Shown piece by piece: positions 43,501-51,654 of a stretch of 64,000 nucleotides of DNA (the first letter of the stretch is position 1; each line of letters starts with the position of its first letter). The DNA is from Bradyrhizobium campsiandrae (GTDB lineage: Bacteria > Pseudomonadota > Alphaproteobacteria > Rhizobiales > Xanthobacteraceae). Both the position numbers and the translations under genes were made by a program. The notes beneath the pieces are model-generated. The model was not told the DNA's origin. It saw only the letters and a list, made by a program, of their open reading frames with translations, and did not search any database. The stretch lies in the NCBI RefSeq assembly GCF_014529705.1, contig NZ_JAANIH010000024.1:1-64000 (forward strand), read 5' to 3'.

Positions 43501-43863
43501 TCAGTGAACCGTGAATGGAATATCGCCTCGCGTGATGTGGCCGTCGACGCTCAACACCTGCCAGCGCAGGCGCCACGCGCCGCTCGACAGGCGCGTCGCT
43601 TCGGCGTTGAGCTCGTCGACGGGCGCATCGGCTGCAGGCGTCAGCGTTTGCGAGGTGCCGTCCGGAGCGAGCAGCGTCAGCTTGGAACGGGCATGATCGA
43701 TCCGGCTGTTGAAGTGCAGGCGGATCGCGACGGCATCGCCGGACACGGTCGCGCCGGCGCTCGGCGCGGACGACAGGATGATGGCGTGGGCCAGGGATGC
43801 GTTGGAATGAGCAAGAAGCCAGATGGCCGAAAGGAAGATCGCGAACTGAAAGAACGCGCGCAT
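43501..43863 (-). CDS. copC: CopC-family periplasmic copper-binding protein
   Basis: This roughly 120-residue exported protein has a signal peptide (AFFQFAIFLSAIWLLAHSNA then SLAHA). The mature protein starts with the Cu(II)-ligand His (HAIILSSAPSAGATVS) and keeps the second conserved His in VLSVDGHITRGDIPFTVH, a CopC beta-barrel pattern. The Met-rich Cu(I) loop of long CopC proteins is absent. I start at ATG 43863; GTG 43872 is possible. It is encoded just before copD. Confidence 0.88.
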   Translation of the reverse strand: MRAFFQFAIFLSAIWLLAHSNASLAHAIILSSAPSAGATVSGDAVAIRLHFNSRIDHARSKLTLLAPDGTSQTLTPAADAPVDELNAEATRLSSGAWRLRWQVLSVDGHITRGDIPFTVH

Positions 43864-44205
43864 GGTGCTCACTCGTGGTCGACAGCCGTTTCATCACCCG
43901 CCGCCTGCGGCGCGTGGTCTTTGCGTGGTGCTATGTTGGAACCAGATCGCTCCGCACAAGATGTGCGAAGGTCCGCGGCTCACGGAAAGACGCCGGCTGT
44001 TGCTCTTGCGACACACTTGAGCATCGAGACGAACGAGCGACCGGGGCGGAGGATCGAACCTCCGTGCCCGGCCTTCATGGTTCGCCCGCGAAATTCCGGG
44101 CATGCCCGTCGACGGGCATGCCCCACCCTTTTGCCATGAGGGAGAACAGCCGCGCAGTCTGCGCTAACGCGGCTCTTCAAGCCCGGATCATGGTCTGGCC
44201 TCACA
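43864..44205. other. 342-bp gap between copC and the porin gene, with palindromes
   Basis: I see no supportable gene here. Two palindromic elements stand out: CGGAGG-ATCGAA-CCTCCG at 44047-44064 and a perfect 26-bp palindrome at 44098-44123. A leftward frame of about 70 codons (44103-43894) has no ribosome-binding site or recognisable domain. Confidence 0.5.
44098..44123. repeat. Perfect 26-bp palindrome
   Basis: GGGCATGCCCGTC is followed immediately by its reverse complement GACGGGCATGCCC. Nested GGGCATGCCC units form each half. It has no U-tract, so it is not a classical terminator; it may be a protein-binding site or a small repeat element. Confidence 0.8.
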
Positions 44206-45555
44206 TCAGAAATGGACCTCGGTGCGCATGCCGAGAACCACGGCATTGTCGGTTTTCACGCCAGCGGCGTTGAAGCCGCGTCCGCCGGGATTGATCACAT
44301 ATTGCGCGTCGAATTTGAGGTTCATCCAGCCGGTCGCCTGCCATCCGTACCAGACTTCGAGCGGGACTTCGTTGCCGCCGGCGTTGGGGCTCAGCGCCGC
44401 CGAATTCACGTGGGTGGTGCCCACCGCGAAGCCGACTTCGTCCTGGGGACGCCAGGCGAACGTTCCGGTGTGCCGGAAGCCGCCCGCGATCTGGTAATCC
44501 TGGTACGACGTCCGGTGATCCGCAACGGTCGTATTGAGGAAGGTGTACCAACCCACCGCGCCCGGGCCGTCAACGGTCAAGCGCTGCACGATCGATTCGT
44601 AGACGCCGAAGCGGCCGCGCTGATCGCCGAGATTTTGATCCGGCACACCGCCGACGCCCGGGATGGTCGCGATGATTCCCGGAAGGCCACCGTCGATCGT
44701 CGAGGCGCTGTCATACCAGCCGCCGAGTCTCCATGTCCCGTTCAGCGGGCCTTTGGGAGCCCAGACCAACTCCACCGGCACCAGCACGCCGCTGGCCGGA
44801 CTCGAGTGAGGTACGCCCGGCAGGAAATAGACCGTCGGATCGTCCGTCGTCAGATAATTCGGGTTGGCGTCGTAGACGCCGACCGAGATCGTGAACTCCG
44901 GCGCGATCTTGTAGTGGGCGACGCCGGCCCACTGGCTCACCGGCCAGTTGTAGATGTAGCCGCCCTGGATGTTGCCGGGCTGGCCGCCGCAGAAGGTCAG
45001 GTTGATGAACTCGCACAGGCCGAAGAAGAAGTCGGAGCCGACAGGCAGACGGCCGCCCTTGACTTCAAGGCGATCGTCGAAGAGCTTCTGTGAGTAGTAG
45101 AGCTGCGTCAGGCGCAGAATGTTGCCGCGGCCGAACACTTCGTTGGTCAGCTGCAAGGCGGGAATGCCCGCCTGGTCATTCAGGTTGCGCCCGAAGCGAT
45201 CGACCAGCGTCAGGCCGATGGTGCCGCCCTGGATGCCGGCAAGCTTCCCCATGTCGAATTTCGCGCCGAACCACAACTGACCGGCATTGGCTGCCGTATT
45301 CTTGCTTCCGCCCGTGACGTTGCCGACGGATTCGTTACCCAGCGTCAGGCCCAGCTCGATGCCCCGCTCCTTCAGCTTGGTCCTGCCGAGATCGCCGAAC
45401 AGATAAGGCCGCGTCCAGAAATCATCGGTTTCAGCATAAGGAACGGGCGCAGCTTTCGTCACCATATCCGCCGCATGCACTCCACCAGCCATCAGCGATG
45501 ACAAAGCAACCCCCACACCGCACGCACATGCGGTGTTTACAAACCTGCGCAACAT
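44206..45555 (-). CDS. Carbohydrate porin, OprB family
   Basis: This 449-residue outer-membrane beta-barrel has a signal peptide (GVGVALSSLMAGGVHAAD) and OprB features: WTRPYLFGDLGRTKLKERGI, LWFGAKFDMGKLAGIQGGTI, RLTQLYYSQKLFDDRLEVKG, KGGRLPVGSDFF. The C-terminus ends MRTEVHF, with the final Phe typical of outer-membrane barrels. It should let sugars across the outer membrane. It is last in line after SBP-ATPase-permease genes on the same strand, 150 bp after the permease, so it probably serves that transporter. Confidence 0.9.
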   Translation of the reverse strand: MLRRFVNTACACGVGVALSSLMAGGVHAADMVTKAAPVPYAETDDFWTRPYLFGDLGRTKLKERGIELGLTLGNESVGNVTGGSKNTAANAGQLWFGAKFDMGKLAGIQGGTIGLTLVDRFGRNLNDQAGIPALQLTNEVFGRGNILRLTQLYYSQKLFDDRLEVKGGRLPVGSDFFFGLCEFINLTFCGGQPGNIQGGYIYNWPVSQWAGVAHYKIAPEFTISVGVYDANPNYLTTDDPTVYFLPGVPHSSPASGVLVPVELVWAPKGPLNGTWRLGGWYDSASTIDGGLPGIIATIPGVGGVPDQNLGDQRGRFGVYESIVQRLTVDGPGAVGWYTFLNTTVADHRTSYQDYQIAGGFRHTGTFAWRPQDEVGFAVGTTHVNSAALSPNAGGNEVPLEVWYGWQATGWMNLKFDAQYVINPGGRGFNAAGVKTDNAVVLGMRTEVHF

Positions 45556-45705
45556 GTTTTTCGTCCTCCCGCCGTTTCGGGCTTTGTCATTCTTGCCTCA
45601 CGCTCCTGCCAAGCCCTCGAGCCTGGAGCGTGCTCCTTCTCCAGCACACGATCACAGCCGCGCGCCCACCAAGCGGCTGTGTGTGTCGACTGGAGCCTGG
45701 ATCCG

Positions 45706-46764
45706 TCATGCCTGGTCGCCCGTTCGCGCCGGCAGCGCGTCCACGCCGCGCGGTGCCGCGCCCTGCTGTCCTTCGAATGCCGATCTCGGCGCCGTGCGGG
45801 CGAGACCTGCCAGCGCCATCTTGCGCCGCCGCCGGGCCTGCAACTGATGATCCGCCAGCACGCCGATCAGAATCACCGTCCCCATCACCGCGAAGTTCAG
45901 GGAATTGGGGATGCCGAGGATGTTCACGAGGTTCTGCAGGACCTGCAGCAGCGCAGTCCCCAGCACGATTCCGAGAATGGAGCCTTCGCCGCCGCGCAGG
46001 CTGCACCCGCCGAGGACCGCAGCCGCGATCGCGTAGAGTTCATAGAAATTGCCGAAGGAGCTTGGAGACACCGAGTTCGTGTAGAACACGAACAAGACCG
46101 TCGAAACGCCGGCGAGCCCACCGCTGATGATATAGGCGGTCGCGATCACCATGTTGGTGTTGATGCCGGAGAAGCGCGCCGCCTCCTCGTTCTTGCCGAC
46201 GGCATAGAGCCAGCGCCCGTAGACCGACCGGTGCAGCAGCATTCCGAGGACGAGCGCAAGGATGATGAGAAGGATAAAGGTGTTCGGGATGCCTGCCACA
46301 TGGCCGGAGGCGATGCTGCTCAGCGTCGCAGCCTCGTCGCCATAGCCGAAGCCACGTGTGGAGTCGGACGTGTAGTAGCGGGCGGCGCCGCGATAGATCA
46401 GCAACCCGCACAGCGTCACGATGAAGGGCTGCATCTTCAGCCGGGTGACGAGGAAGCCCTGAATTGCTCCCAGCAGCAGCCCGCCCAGCAATACGACCAG
46501 CAGCGCCAATGGCCAGGGAACCTGATACGTCGTCAGAAGGTCGATGAACACGACACCGAGCAGCGCGAACATCGAGCCGAGCGAAAGGTCGATGCCGCCG
46601 GTGATGATCACGAGCCCCTCGCCAAGGGCGAACACACCGAACAGGCCGATCAGGTTGGCCATGTTCAGCAGGTTCACCAGCGACAGGAAGGCCGGATTGA
46701 TCACGCCCGTGACGGCGGAAATCACCAGGAGCAGCAAACCCAGGCCGAGTTCTTTCTTGTTCAT
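45706..46764 (-). CDS. Sugar ABC transporter permease (CUT2/RbsC-like)
   Basis: This 352-residue membrane permease has about ten hydrophobic segments. RbsC-family landmarks are GLVIITGGIDLSLGSMFALL near residue 50, IQGFLVTRLKMQPFIVTLCG near 110 and YAIAAAVLGGCSLRGGEGSI near 265, the latter touching the ATPase. It overlaps the upstream ATPase gene by 4 bp. Its extended C-terminal tail (RTAPRSAFEGQQGAAPRGVD) is hydrophilic and not typical. The substrate is probably a monosaccharide or polyol. Confidence 0.92.
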   Translation of the reverse strand: MNKKELGLGLLLLVISAVTGVINPAFLSLVNLLNMANLIGLFGVFALGEGLVIITGGIDLSLGSMFALLGVVFIDLLTTYQVPWPLALLVVLLGGLLLGAIQGFLVTRLKMQPFIVTLCGLLIYRGAARYYTSDSTRGFGYGDEAATLSSIASGHVAGIPNTFILLIILALVLGMLLHRSVYGRWLYAVGKNEEAARFSGINTNMVIATAYIISGGLAGVSTVLFVFYTNSVSPSSFGNFYELYAIAAAVLGGCSLRGGEGSILGIVLGTALLQVLQNLVNILGIPNSLNFAVMGTVILIGVLADHQLQARRRRKMALAGLARTAPRSAFEGQQGAAPRGVDALPARTGDQA

Positions 46765-48287
46765 GGTGCAGCCGCTTCCACGGCTTCCGGCGTCTGGCCG
46801 ATCGCAAGCTGCAGCACGTTGTATTCACTGAACTGCGGACGCTCCAGCACGCCGCTGACACTGCCTTCATGCATCACCGCGATCCGGTCGGAGACGCCGA
46901 TGACTTCTTCCATGTCCGAGGAAATCATCACGATCGCGACGCCCTTGTCGGCGAGCTCGCGCATCAAGGCGTAGATCTCGCTCTTGGCGCCGACATCGAC
47001 GCCGCGGGTGGGCTCGTCGAAGAACATCACGCGCGGCTGCATCGAAAGCCACTTGCCCAGCACGACCTTTTGCTGGTTGCCGCCGGAGAGCGTCACGGCC
47101 TCCATGTCGATGCTCGGCACCTTGATGGAAAGACGCCTCACTTGCTCTTTTGCGACCTTGCGTTCCGCCGGGCCGCTCACGAGCCACATCCGCGCATAAT
47201 TCAGCAGGCTGGCCAGCGTCACGTTCTCCCGGATCGGCAGCTCCAGCACGAGGCCGGATTTCTTGCGGTCTTCCGGCATCAGATAGATGCCTTGCCTGAT
47301 CGCGTCGCGCGGCGTTGCGACCTCGACCGGCGCGTCGTCGATCCTGATCTCGCCGCCCAGCGGCGGGTCAATGCCGAACGCCGCGCGGGCAAGAGACGTG
47401 CGACCGGCGCCGACGAGCCCTGCCAGCCCGAGTATCTCGCCATGCCGCACGGAAAGATCGACCTGCCGGTCGGGAAAGGCCGATGTCACGAGGCCGACGA
47501 TGTCGCAGCCACCCGGCTGCGGTGGCCGCTTCGGCGCCGTATGCAGCGCCTTCAGGTCGCGACCGATCATCAGCCGGATCATTGCGGCATGGCTCAGCCC
47601 GTCCCGCGCCAGCTCTCCCACCGTGCGTCCGTCGCGCAGCACCACGACACGGTCGGCACAAGTCATGATCTCGCCGAGCCGGTGAGAGATGTAGATCACC
47701 GAGATGCCGTGCGCCTTCAGGTCGGCGATCACGTCCAGCAGCCGTTCGGTCTCCGAAATCGTCAGGCTGGAGGTCGGCTCGTCCATGATGATCACGCGGG
47801 CGTCGATCGAGAGCGCCTTGGCGATCTCGACGAGCTGGCGCTCGGCGATCGACAGATTGTCGACCAGCGTGTCCGGAGTGAAATCGGCCCCAAGCCGCTC
47901 GAGCAGCGGCGTCACGCGGGCGCGCATCTGTGCATCATCCACCAGCTTCAGCGGGCCGCCGACAAGTCGCTCCCGTCCAATGAAGACGTTCGCGGCAACG
48001 TCGAGATTTTCGAAGAGGTTCAGTTCCTGATGCACGAAGGCGATGCCGGCCTGCGTCGCCTCGTTCACCGTCAGCCGGTCGTGCTCGGTGCCGCCGATGC
48101 GGATCACACCCTTGGTCGGCGCGATCACGCCACCCAGCACGCGCATCAGCGTGGATTTGCCGGCGCCGTTCTCGCCGATCAAGCCCAGCACCTCGCCGCG
48201 ATACACATGCAGGCTGACGTCGTCGAGGGCCATGACTCCGGGATAGGACTTGCTGATCCCGGCGAGCTCGAACAGGGTTTCGGCCAT
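46761..48287 (-). CDS. Sugar ABC transporter ATP-binding protein (CUT2/RbsA-like)
   Basis: This 508-residue protein has two fused ABC domains. The first has Walker A GENGAGKSTLM near residue 35, signature LSIAERQLVEIAKALS and Walker B VIIMDEPTSSL. The second has the degenerate loop GLVGAGRTSLARAAFG near 280, signature LSGGNQQKVVLGKWLS and Walker B VMFFDEPTRGVDVGAK. A degenerate second Walker A is normal for RbsA proteins. The start ATG 48287 follows GGGAGG; a GTG five codons upstream lies within the ribosome-binding site. It sits between the SBP and permease genes. Confidence 0.94.
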   Translation of the reverse strand: MAETLFELAGISKSYPGVMALDDVSLHVYRGEVLGLIGENGAGKSTLMRVLGGVIAPTKGVIRIGGTEHDRLTVNEATQAGIAFVHQELNLFENLDVAANVFIGRERLVGGPLKLVDDAQMRARVTPLLERLGADFTPDTLVDNLSIAERQLVEIAKALSIDARVIIMDEPTSSLTISETERLLDVIADLKAHGISVIYISHRLGEIMTCADRVVVLRDGRTVGELARDGLSHAAMIRLMIGRDLKALHTAPKRPPQPGGCDIVGLVTSAFPDRQVDLSVRHGEILGLAGLVGAGRTSLARAAFGIDPPLGGEIRIDDAPVEVATPRDAIRQGIYLMPEDRKKSGLVLELPIRENVTLASLLNYARMWLVSGPAERKVAKEQVRRLSIKVPSIDMEAVTLSGGNQQKVVLGKWLSMQPRVMFFDEPTRGVDVGAKSEIYALMRELADKGVAIVMISSDMEEVIGVSDRIAVMHEGSVSGVLERPQFSEYNVLQLAIGQTPEAVEAAAP

Positions 48288-48342
48288 TCGTTCCTCCCGC
48301 ACGACGCCCGACTGTGCCAGCCGGGCGTCGAAGGCGCTGACG

Positions 48343-49305
48343 TTACTTCTTCAGCAGCGCCTTCAGGTTTGCGGTGAATTCCGCGACATTGGACTTGCTG
48401 ATCACTTGAGTAGGCACGATCAGCTTGCCGTCAGCCGGGATCCAGGACTTGTCGCCGTTCAGCGTCTTGATGATGTTGGTGGCGGAGAGATACCCGAATT
48501 CGTACGGCTGCTGCACGACAGTGGATTCGATTGTCCCGTCGGATATTCCCCGCAGCGTGCGCTGGTCCTCGTCGAAGCCGACGATTTTCACCTTGCCGGC
48601 CTTGCCCGCCGCCTTGACCGCGTCATAGATCAGCGGCGTCTCGTAGCTCCAAAGGCCGGACAACAGCGCAATGTCGGGATATTTGACGAGCACGTTTTCC
48701 ATGTTCGCCTTGGCCTTGGCGAAGTCGACCTGATCGGTGAACACGTCGACCAACTCGACCTTGGTGCCGGCAATCGCGTCCTTGATCCCCTGCACCCGCT
48801 CGCGGGCGTTGTCCGCGTCCATCGTGCCGACGAACAGCGCGATCTTGCCGCCGTTCGGCAGCGCCTTCTTGATCTCCTCGCCTGCCTGCCGCCCGGCCGC
48901 GACGTTGTCGGTGCCGATATAGGCAAGGCGCTTGCTCTGCGGCGCGTCGCTGTCCGTCGAGATCAACACGGTCTTGGCCGCAACCTTGTTGAGCTGCTCG
49001 GTCGCATGAGGCGCATCGTCGACCGAGATGGAGATGCCGGCGACGCCGCGCACCAGAAGGTCGTCCAGCTCACGCCGCTGGCCGGCCGCCGTGCCCTCGT
49101 TGGTGACGATCAATTCGATATTGTAGTCCGGGTGCTCCTTCTGGGCCTTTTCGAGCCCACGACCGGCGATGGTCCAGAAATCGGCCGCAACGTTGGTGAC
49201 GAGCGCGATGGTCTTCTTCTGCTGGGCCTGCGCCATATCAGGCGCCATTGCGAACGCGGCAGTCGCGAGCAACGGCACTAGCAATTTCTTCATCAATCCG
49301 TTCAT
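48343..49305 (-). CDS. Sugar ABC transporter substrate-binding protein (RbsB-like)
   Basis: This 320-residue periplasmic binding protein of the peripBP type 1 fold has a signal peptide MKKLLVPLLATAAFAMAPDM, AQAQ. The mature part has the typical opening TIALVTNVAADFWTIAGRGL, VAGISISVDDAPHATEQLNK, YIGTDNVAAGRQAGEEIKKA and VKIVGFDEDQRTLRGISDGT. The start ATG 49305 follows GGGAGGTG with a good gap; the longer upstream frame runs into AT-rich control DNA. It is first in the transporter operon and diverges from the ROK regulator gene. Confidence 0.93.
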   Translation of the reverse strand: MNGLMKKLLVPLLATAAFAMAPDMAQAQQKKTIALVTNVAADFWTIAGRGLEKAQKEHPDYNIELIVTNEGTAAGQRRELDDLLVRGVAGISISVDDAPHATEQLNKVAAKTVLISTDSDAPQSKRLAYIGTDNVAAGRQAGEEIKKALPNGGKIALFVGTMDADNARERVQGIKDAIAGTKVELVDVFTDQVDFAKAKANMENVLVKYPDIALLSGLWSYETPLIYDAVKAAGKAGKVKIVGFDEDQRTLRGISDGTIESTVVQQPYEFGYLSATNIIKTLNGDKSWIPADGKLIVPTQVISKSNVAEFTANLKALLKK

Positions 49306-49356
49306 CTGCACCTCCCTTTGCCCCCTGACGGGGGATTTCCCGGCGCTTTTGCGCCC

Positions 49357-49379
49357 TATTTTATTCACGTAGAGAAGAA
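49357..49379. promoter_or_regulatory. Possible ROK operator near the SBP gene
   Basis: TATTTTATTCACGTAGAG followed by AAGAA shares the ATT-CACGTA core with the better palindrome at 49529-49550. Its dyad symmetry is weak. It sits 52 bp upstream of the SBP start, where a repressor could block the operon promoter. Confidence 0.3.
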
Positions 49380-49528
49380 ATGTCGCAGAGCAAAAACACC
49401 AAAAACAGGATGTACTGGCTCTCTCTTCAAGCGGAAATAGTACATGAGGTATGATAATAGTAAATATGGCCCGCAAACGGAGCCGTATGGTTGTGCCTTT
49501 CTGGTCACACTACCCTTCTGCCTCTAAA

Positions 49529-49550
49529 TTAATTTCACGTAATAAATTAA
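49529..49550. promoter_or_regulatory. Candidate ROK regulator operator
   Basis: TTAATTT-N8-AAATTAA is a perfect 7-bp inverted repeat with an 8-bp spacer (CACGTAAT). It resembles the AT-rich TTATTT...AAATAA sites of ROK repressors such as Mlc and NagC. It ends 9 bp before the ROK start codon, which suggests autoregulation. Confidence 0.55.
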
Positions 49551-49559
49551 AGAGACAAC

Positions 49560-50828
49560 ATGGTTGACCCAATCGAGCCACCGAGACGCGCCTCAAGCAT
49601 CGGCCGCGGCTCCAACCGCGGCCGCCTGGTCGAAGTCTTACGGCGCCAGGGACCATTGCCGCGCGTCGAGCTGGCCCGGAGCACGGGATTGAGCTTCCCC
49701 GCCATCTCAGGCCTGACGTCGCGACTGATCGCGGAAGAGTTGCTGCGCGAGACCGAAGCAGCGGCAACCTCATGGTCCGACGACACGGATGAGGACGATA
49801 CGGACGGGCTGAACGGCCGCCGCCGCGGCCGGCCCGCCGTGCTGCTGACGCTGAACCCGGAATTCGGCCGCATCATTGCGATCTCGCTGCGCATGAATCT
49901 GATTGAAACGCTGATCGCGGATTTCAGCGGCTCGAGCCTGGCGCAATCGCGGCTCGAAATCGCGACGCGGGCTCTCGATGCAGGCGCGTTGTGCGATCTC
50001 GTGATTGCGCAGATCGATGCGATGCTTGAAGCAACCGCCACACCGCGCCATCGCCTGCTCGGAATAGGGATCGCCCTCCAGGGCATCGTCAACGCGGACA
50101 CCGGCCGGCATCTCTGGAGTCCGGCGCTGTCCGTCACCGATGTCGATCTGGTGACGCCGGTGCGCCAGGCTTTCGACGCCGAAGTCGTGATGGCGAATGA
50201 CGCCGTCGCGGTTGCGCTCGCCCTCACCGCCGCAGAGCCGTCGCTGGCGCAGGGCCTCTCGGCCACGATCATGGTCGGCCACGGCGTCGGCATGGGCGTC
50301 GTGGTCGACGGTGAAGCGCGCTGGGGCGCCGGCGCCGGCAGCGAGATCGGCCACATCAAATTGGGATCGAACGGACCGCAATGTCGCTGCGGCCAGCGCG
50401 GCTGCATCGAGGCCCATCTCGCCGATTATGCGCTCTACCGCGACGCCCGCACCTTTCTCGACCTGCCGCCGGCAGCGGCGCAACAGCCTTCCGAGGCGCA
50501 GATGGCCCTCCTGCGCGAGCGAGCGCGCAGCGGCGATTCCCGCCTCGAGCACGTCTTCCAGCAGGCCGGTCGTGCCCTTGCCGAGGCGGTCGCGGCAACG
50601 ATATCCGTGCTGCGCCCGCATCACGTGATCCTGGCGGGACCCGGCCTGCAGGCCTTCGACATGATGCGCCGCGCCTATGAGGAGCGGCTCGAGCAAGCGG
50701 TGCTGCCCTGGCTGCTCAAGTCCACGGCGATCTATCTGCGTCCCAGCGAGGCGGCGGCCATCGTCGAGGGCATGATGCGGCGGACGCTGTTTGTGGTGGA
50801 CCGCAACCGCATGGAGGCGACCGAGTGA
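49560..50828 (+). CDS. ROK-family transcriptional regulator
   Basis: This 422-residue regulator has an N-terminal winged helix-turn-helix near residues 20-65 (RGRLVEVLRRQGPLPRVELA, STGLSFPAISGLTSRLIAEE). A hydrophilic linker with an acidic run (DDTDEDDTD) follows, then the sugar-kinase-like ROK domain (GIGIALQGIVNADTGRHLWS, VVMANDAVAVALALTAAEPS). The zinc motif CRCGQRGCIEAH near residue 280 is intact. It probably represses the divergent sugar transporter operon and is released by its sugar. The start ATG 49560 follows AAAGAGA. A bidirectional terminator follows, shared with hpnG. Confidence 0.92.
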   Translation: MVDPIEPPRRASSIGRGSNRGRLVEVLRRQGPLPRVELARSTGLSFPAISGLTSRLIAEELLRETEAAATSWSDDTDEDDTDGLNGRRRGRPAVLLTLNPEFGRIIAISLRMNLIETLIADFSGSSLAQSRLEIATRALDAGALCDLVIAQIDAMLEATATPRHRLLGIGIALQGIVNADTGRHLWSPALSVTDVDLVTPVRQAFDAEVVMANDAVAVALALTAAEPSLAQGLSATIMVGHGVGMGVVVDGEARWGAGAGSEIGHIKLGSNGPQCRCGQRGCIEAHLADYALYRDARTFLDLPPAAAQQPSEAQMALLRERARSGDSRLEHVFQQAGRALAEAVAATISVLRPHHVILAGPGLQAFDMMRRAYEERLEQAVLPWLLKSTAIYLRPSEAAAIVEGMMRRTLFVVDRNRMEATE

Positions 50829-50855
50829 GCACGGCCGCCCAAACCACACAGCAAA

Positions 50856-50890
50856 AGGCCCGGTCGCCCACGCGACCGGGCCTTTGTTTT
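50856..50890. terminator. Bidirectional terminator between the ROK gene and hpnG
   Basis: A perfect 12-bp stem AGGCCCGGTCGC/GCGACCGGGCCT with loop CCAC (50856-50883) is followed by TTGTTTT; AAA precedes it on the left. It ends ROK transcripts rightward and the hpnC-G operon leftward. The stem nearly equals that after hpnH at 41693. Confidence 0.9.
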
Positions 50891-50904
50891 ATCGCATCAA
50901 CAGG

Positions 50905-51654
50905 TCAGGCCGCCTTGGAGACCAGGGCCTCGCTGTCGATGAGCTCGGTGCCGATCAGATAGTCGCGGCAGCCGCGCAAAGACCGCAGCGCGCGGTTGAA
51001 GTCGATGCCGGTCGAGACCAGGGCATGCAGCATCGCCGGGTTGCGCACGATGCCGCGCAGCACGGCGGCGAGGTCGATCTGGCCGTTCGGCTTGATGGCG
51101 GCGCGGGCGATGGCCGGCAGCGCGCGATGGGCGGGATCGCTGATGACGCGGACCGCGGCGAACGGCAAGCCGGCTTCGGCGGCGTAGGCCGCGGCGATGT
51201 GGCTTTCCATGTCGACGGCGGAGGCGCCGGTCTCGGAATGCAGCGCCGCCTTGCAGGAGCTCTTCGTGACCACCTCCTCGGCGCCGGCGAGGCTGCCGCG
51301 CACGACGCGGCGGCGACCTGACGTTAGGCGGTCGATGAGGTCGTCGCCGAGCGACAGGCCGGCGGCCCAGCGGGCGTCGCCGGCGAGCACTTCGGTCGCC
51401 AGCACGACGTCACCGGAGCGCAGCGTCGGGTCGAGCCCGCCGGCCACTCCGAACGAAATCACGCCGCGAATCGTCTCGGGATCGACCACGGTCAGCAGCG
51501 CCCGCAACTGGGTCGGGCTGCTGGATGAACAGATGACCGCCATTCCGGGCCCGGCCGCAATGCGGGCCTCCTGGACCAAACCGGTCACAATCAATATCGG
51601 CCGCGGGTCGATGGCATTGCCCGCGGTAGCGTAGTCCCCCGTCCCCAAAGTCAC
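50905..51654 (-). CDS. hpnG: HpnG, hopanoid-associated phosphorylase
   Basis: This 249-residue nucleoside-phosphorylase-fold enzyme removes adenine from adenosylhopane to give (phospho)ribosylhopane. Family marks are PILIVTGLVQEARIAAGPGM near residue 20, GVISFGVAGGLDPTLRSGDV near 65 and the purine-site segment ASAVDMESHIAAAYAAEAGL near 145. The start is GTG 51654, overlapping the shc stop as GTGA; the longer frame to 51801 lies in shc. It is the last gene of hpnC-D-E-shc-G and is followed by a terminator. Confidence 0.92.
   Translation of the reverse strand: MTLGTGDYATAGNAIDPRPILIVTGLVQEARIAAGPGMAVICSSSSPTQLRALLTVVDPETIRGVISFGVAGGLDPTLRSGDVVLATEVLAGDARWAAGLSLGDDLIDRLTSGRRRVVRGSLAGAEEVVTKSSCKAALHSETGASAVDMESHIAAAYAAEAGLPFAAVRVISDPAHRALPAIARAAIKPNGQIDLAAVLRGIVRNPAMLHALVSTGIDFNRALRSLRGCRDYLIGTELIDSEALVSKAA

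Larger units (their letters stand above)
49306..49559. other. AT-rich control region between the sugar operon and its ROK regulator
   Basis: These 254 bp are markedly more AT-rich than the surroundings and hold the divergent promoters. Two related elements containing TTCACGTA or TTCACGTA-like cores occur, one next to each gene (listed separately). No gene is seen. Confidence 0.6.

Noticed and set aside
44040..44110. tRNA-like arm on the minus strand (GGAGGTTCGATCCTCC)
   Set aside because: The loop is one base short for a T-loop with a 5-bp stem, and no anticodon arm, D-arm or acceptor stem lies upstream.
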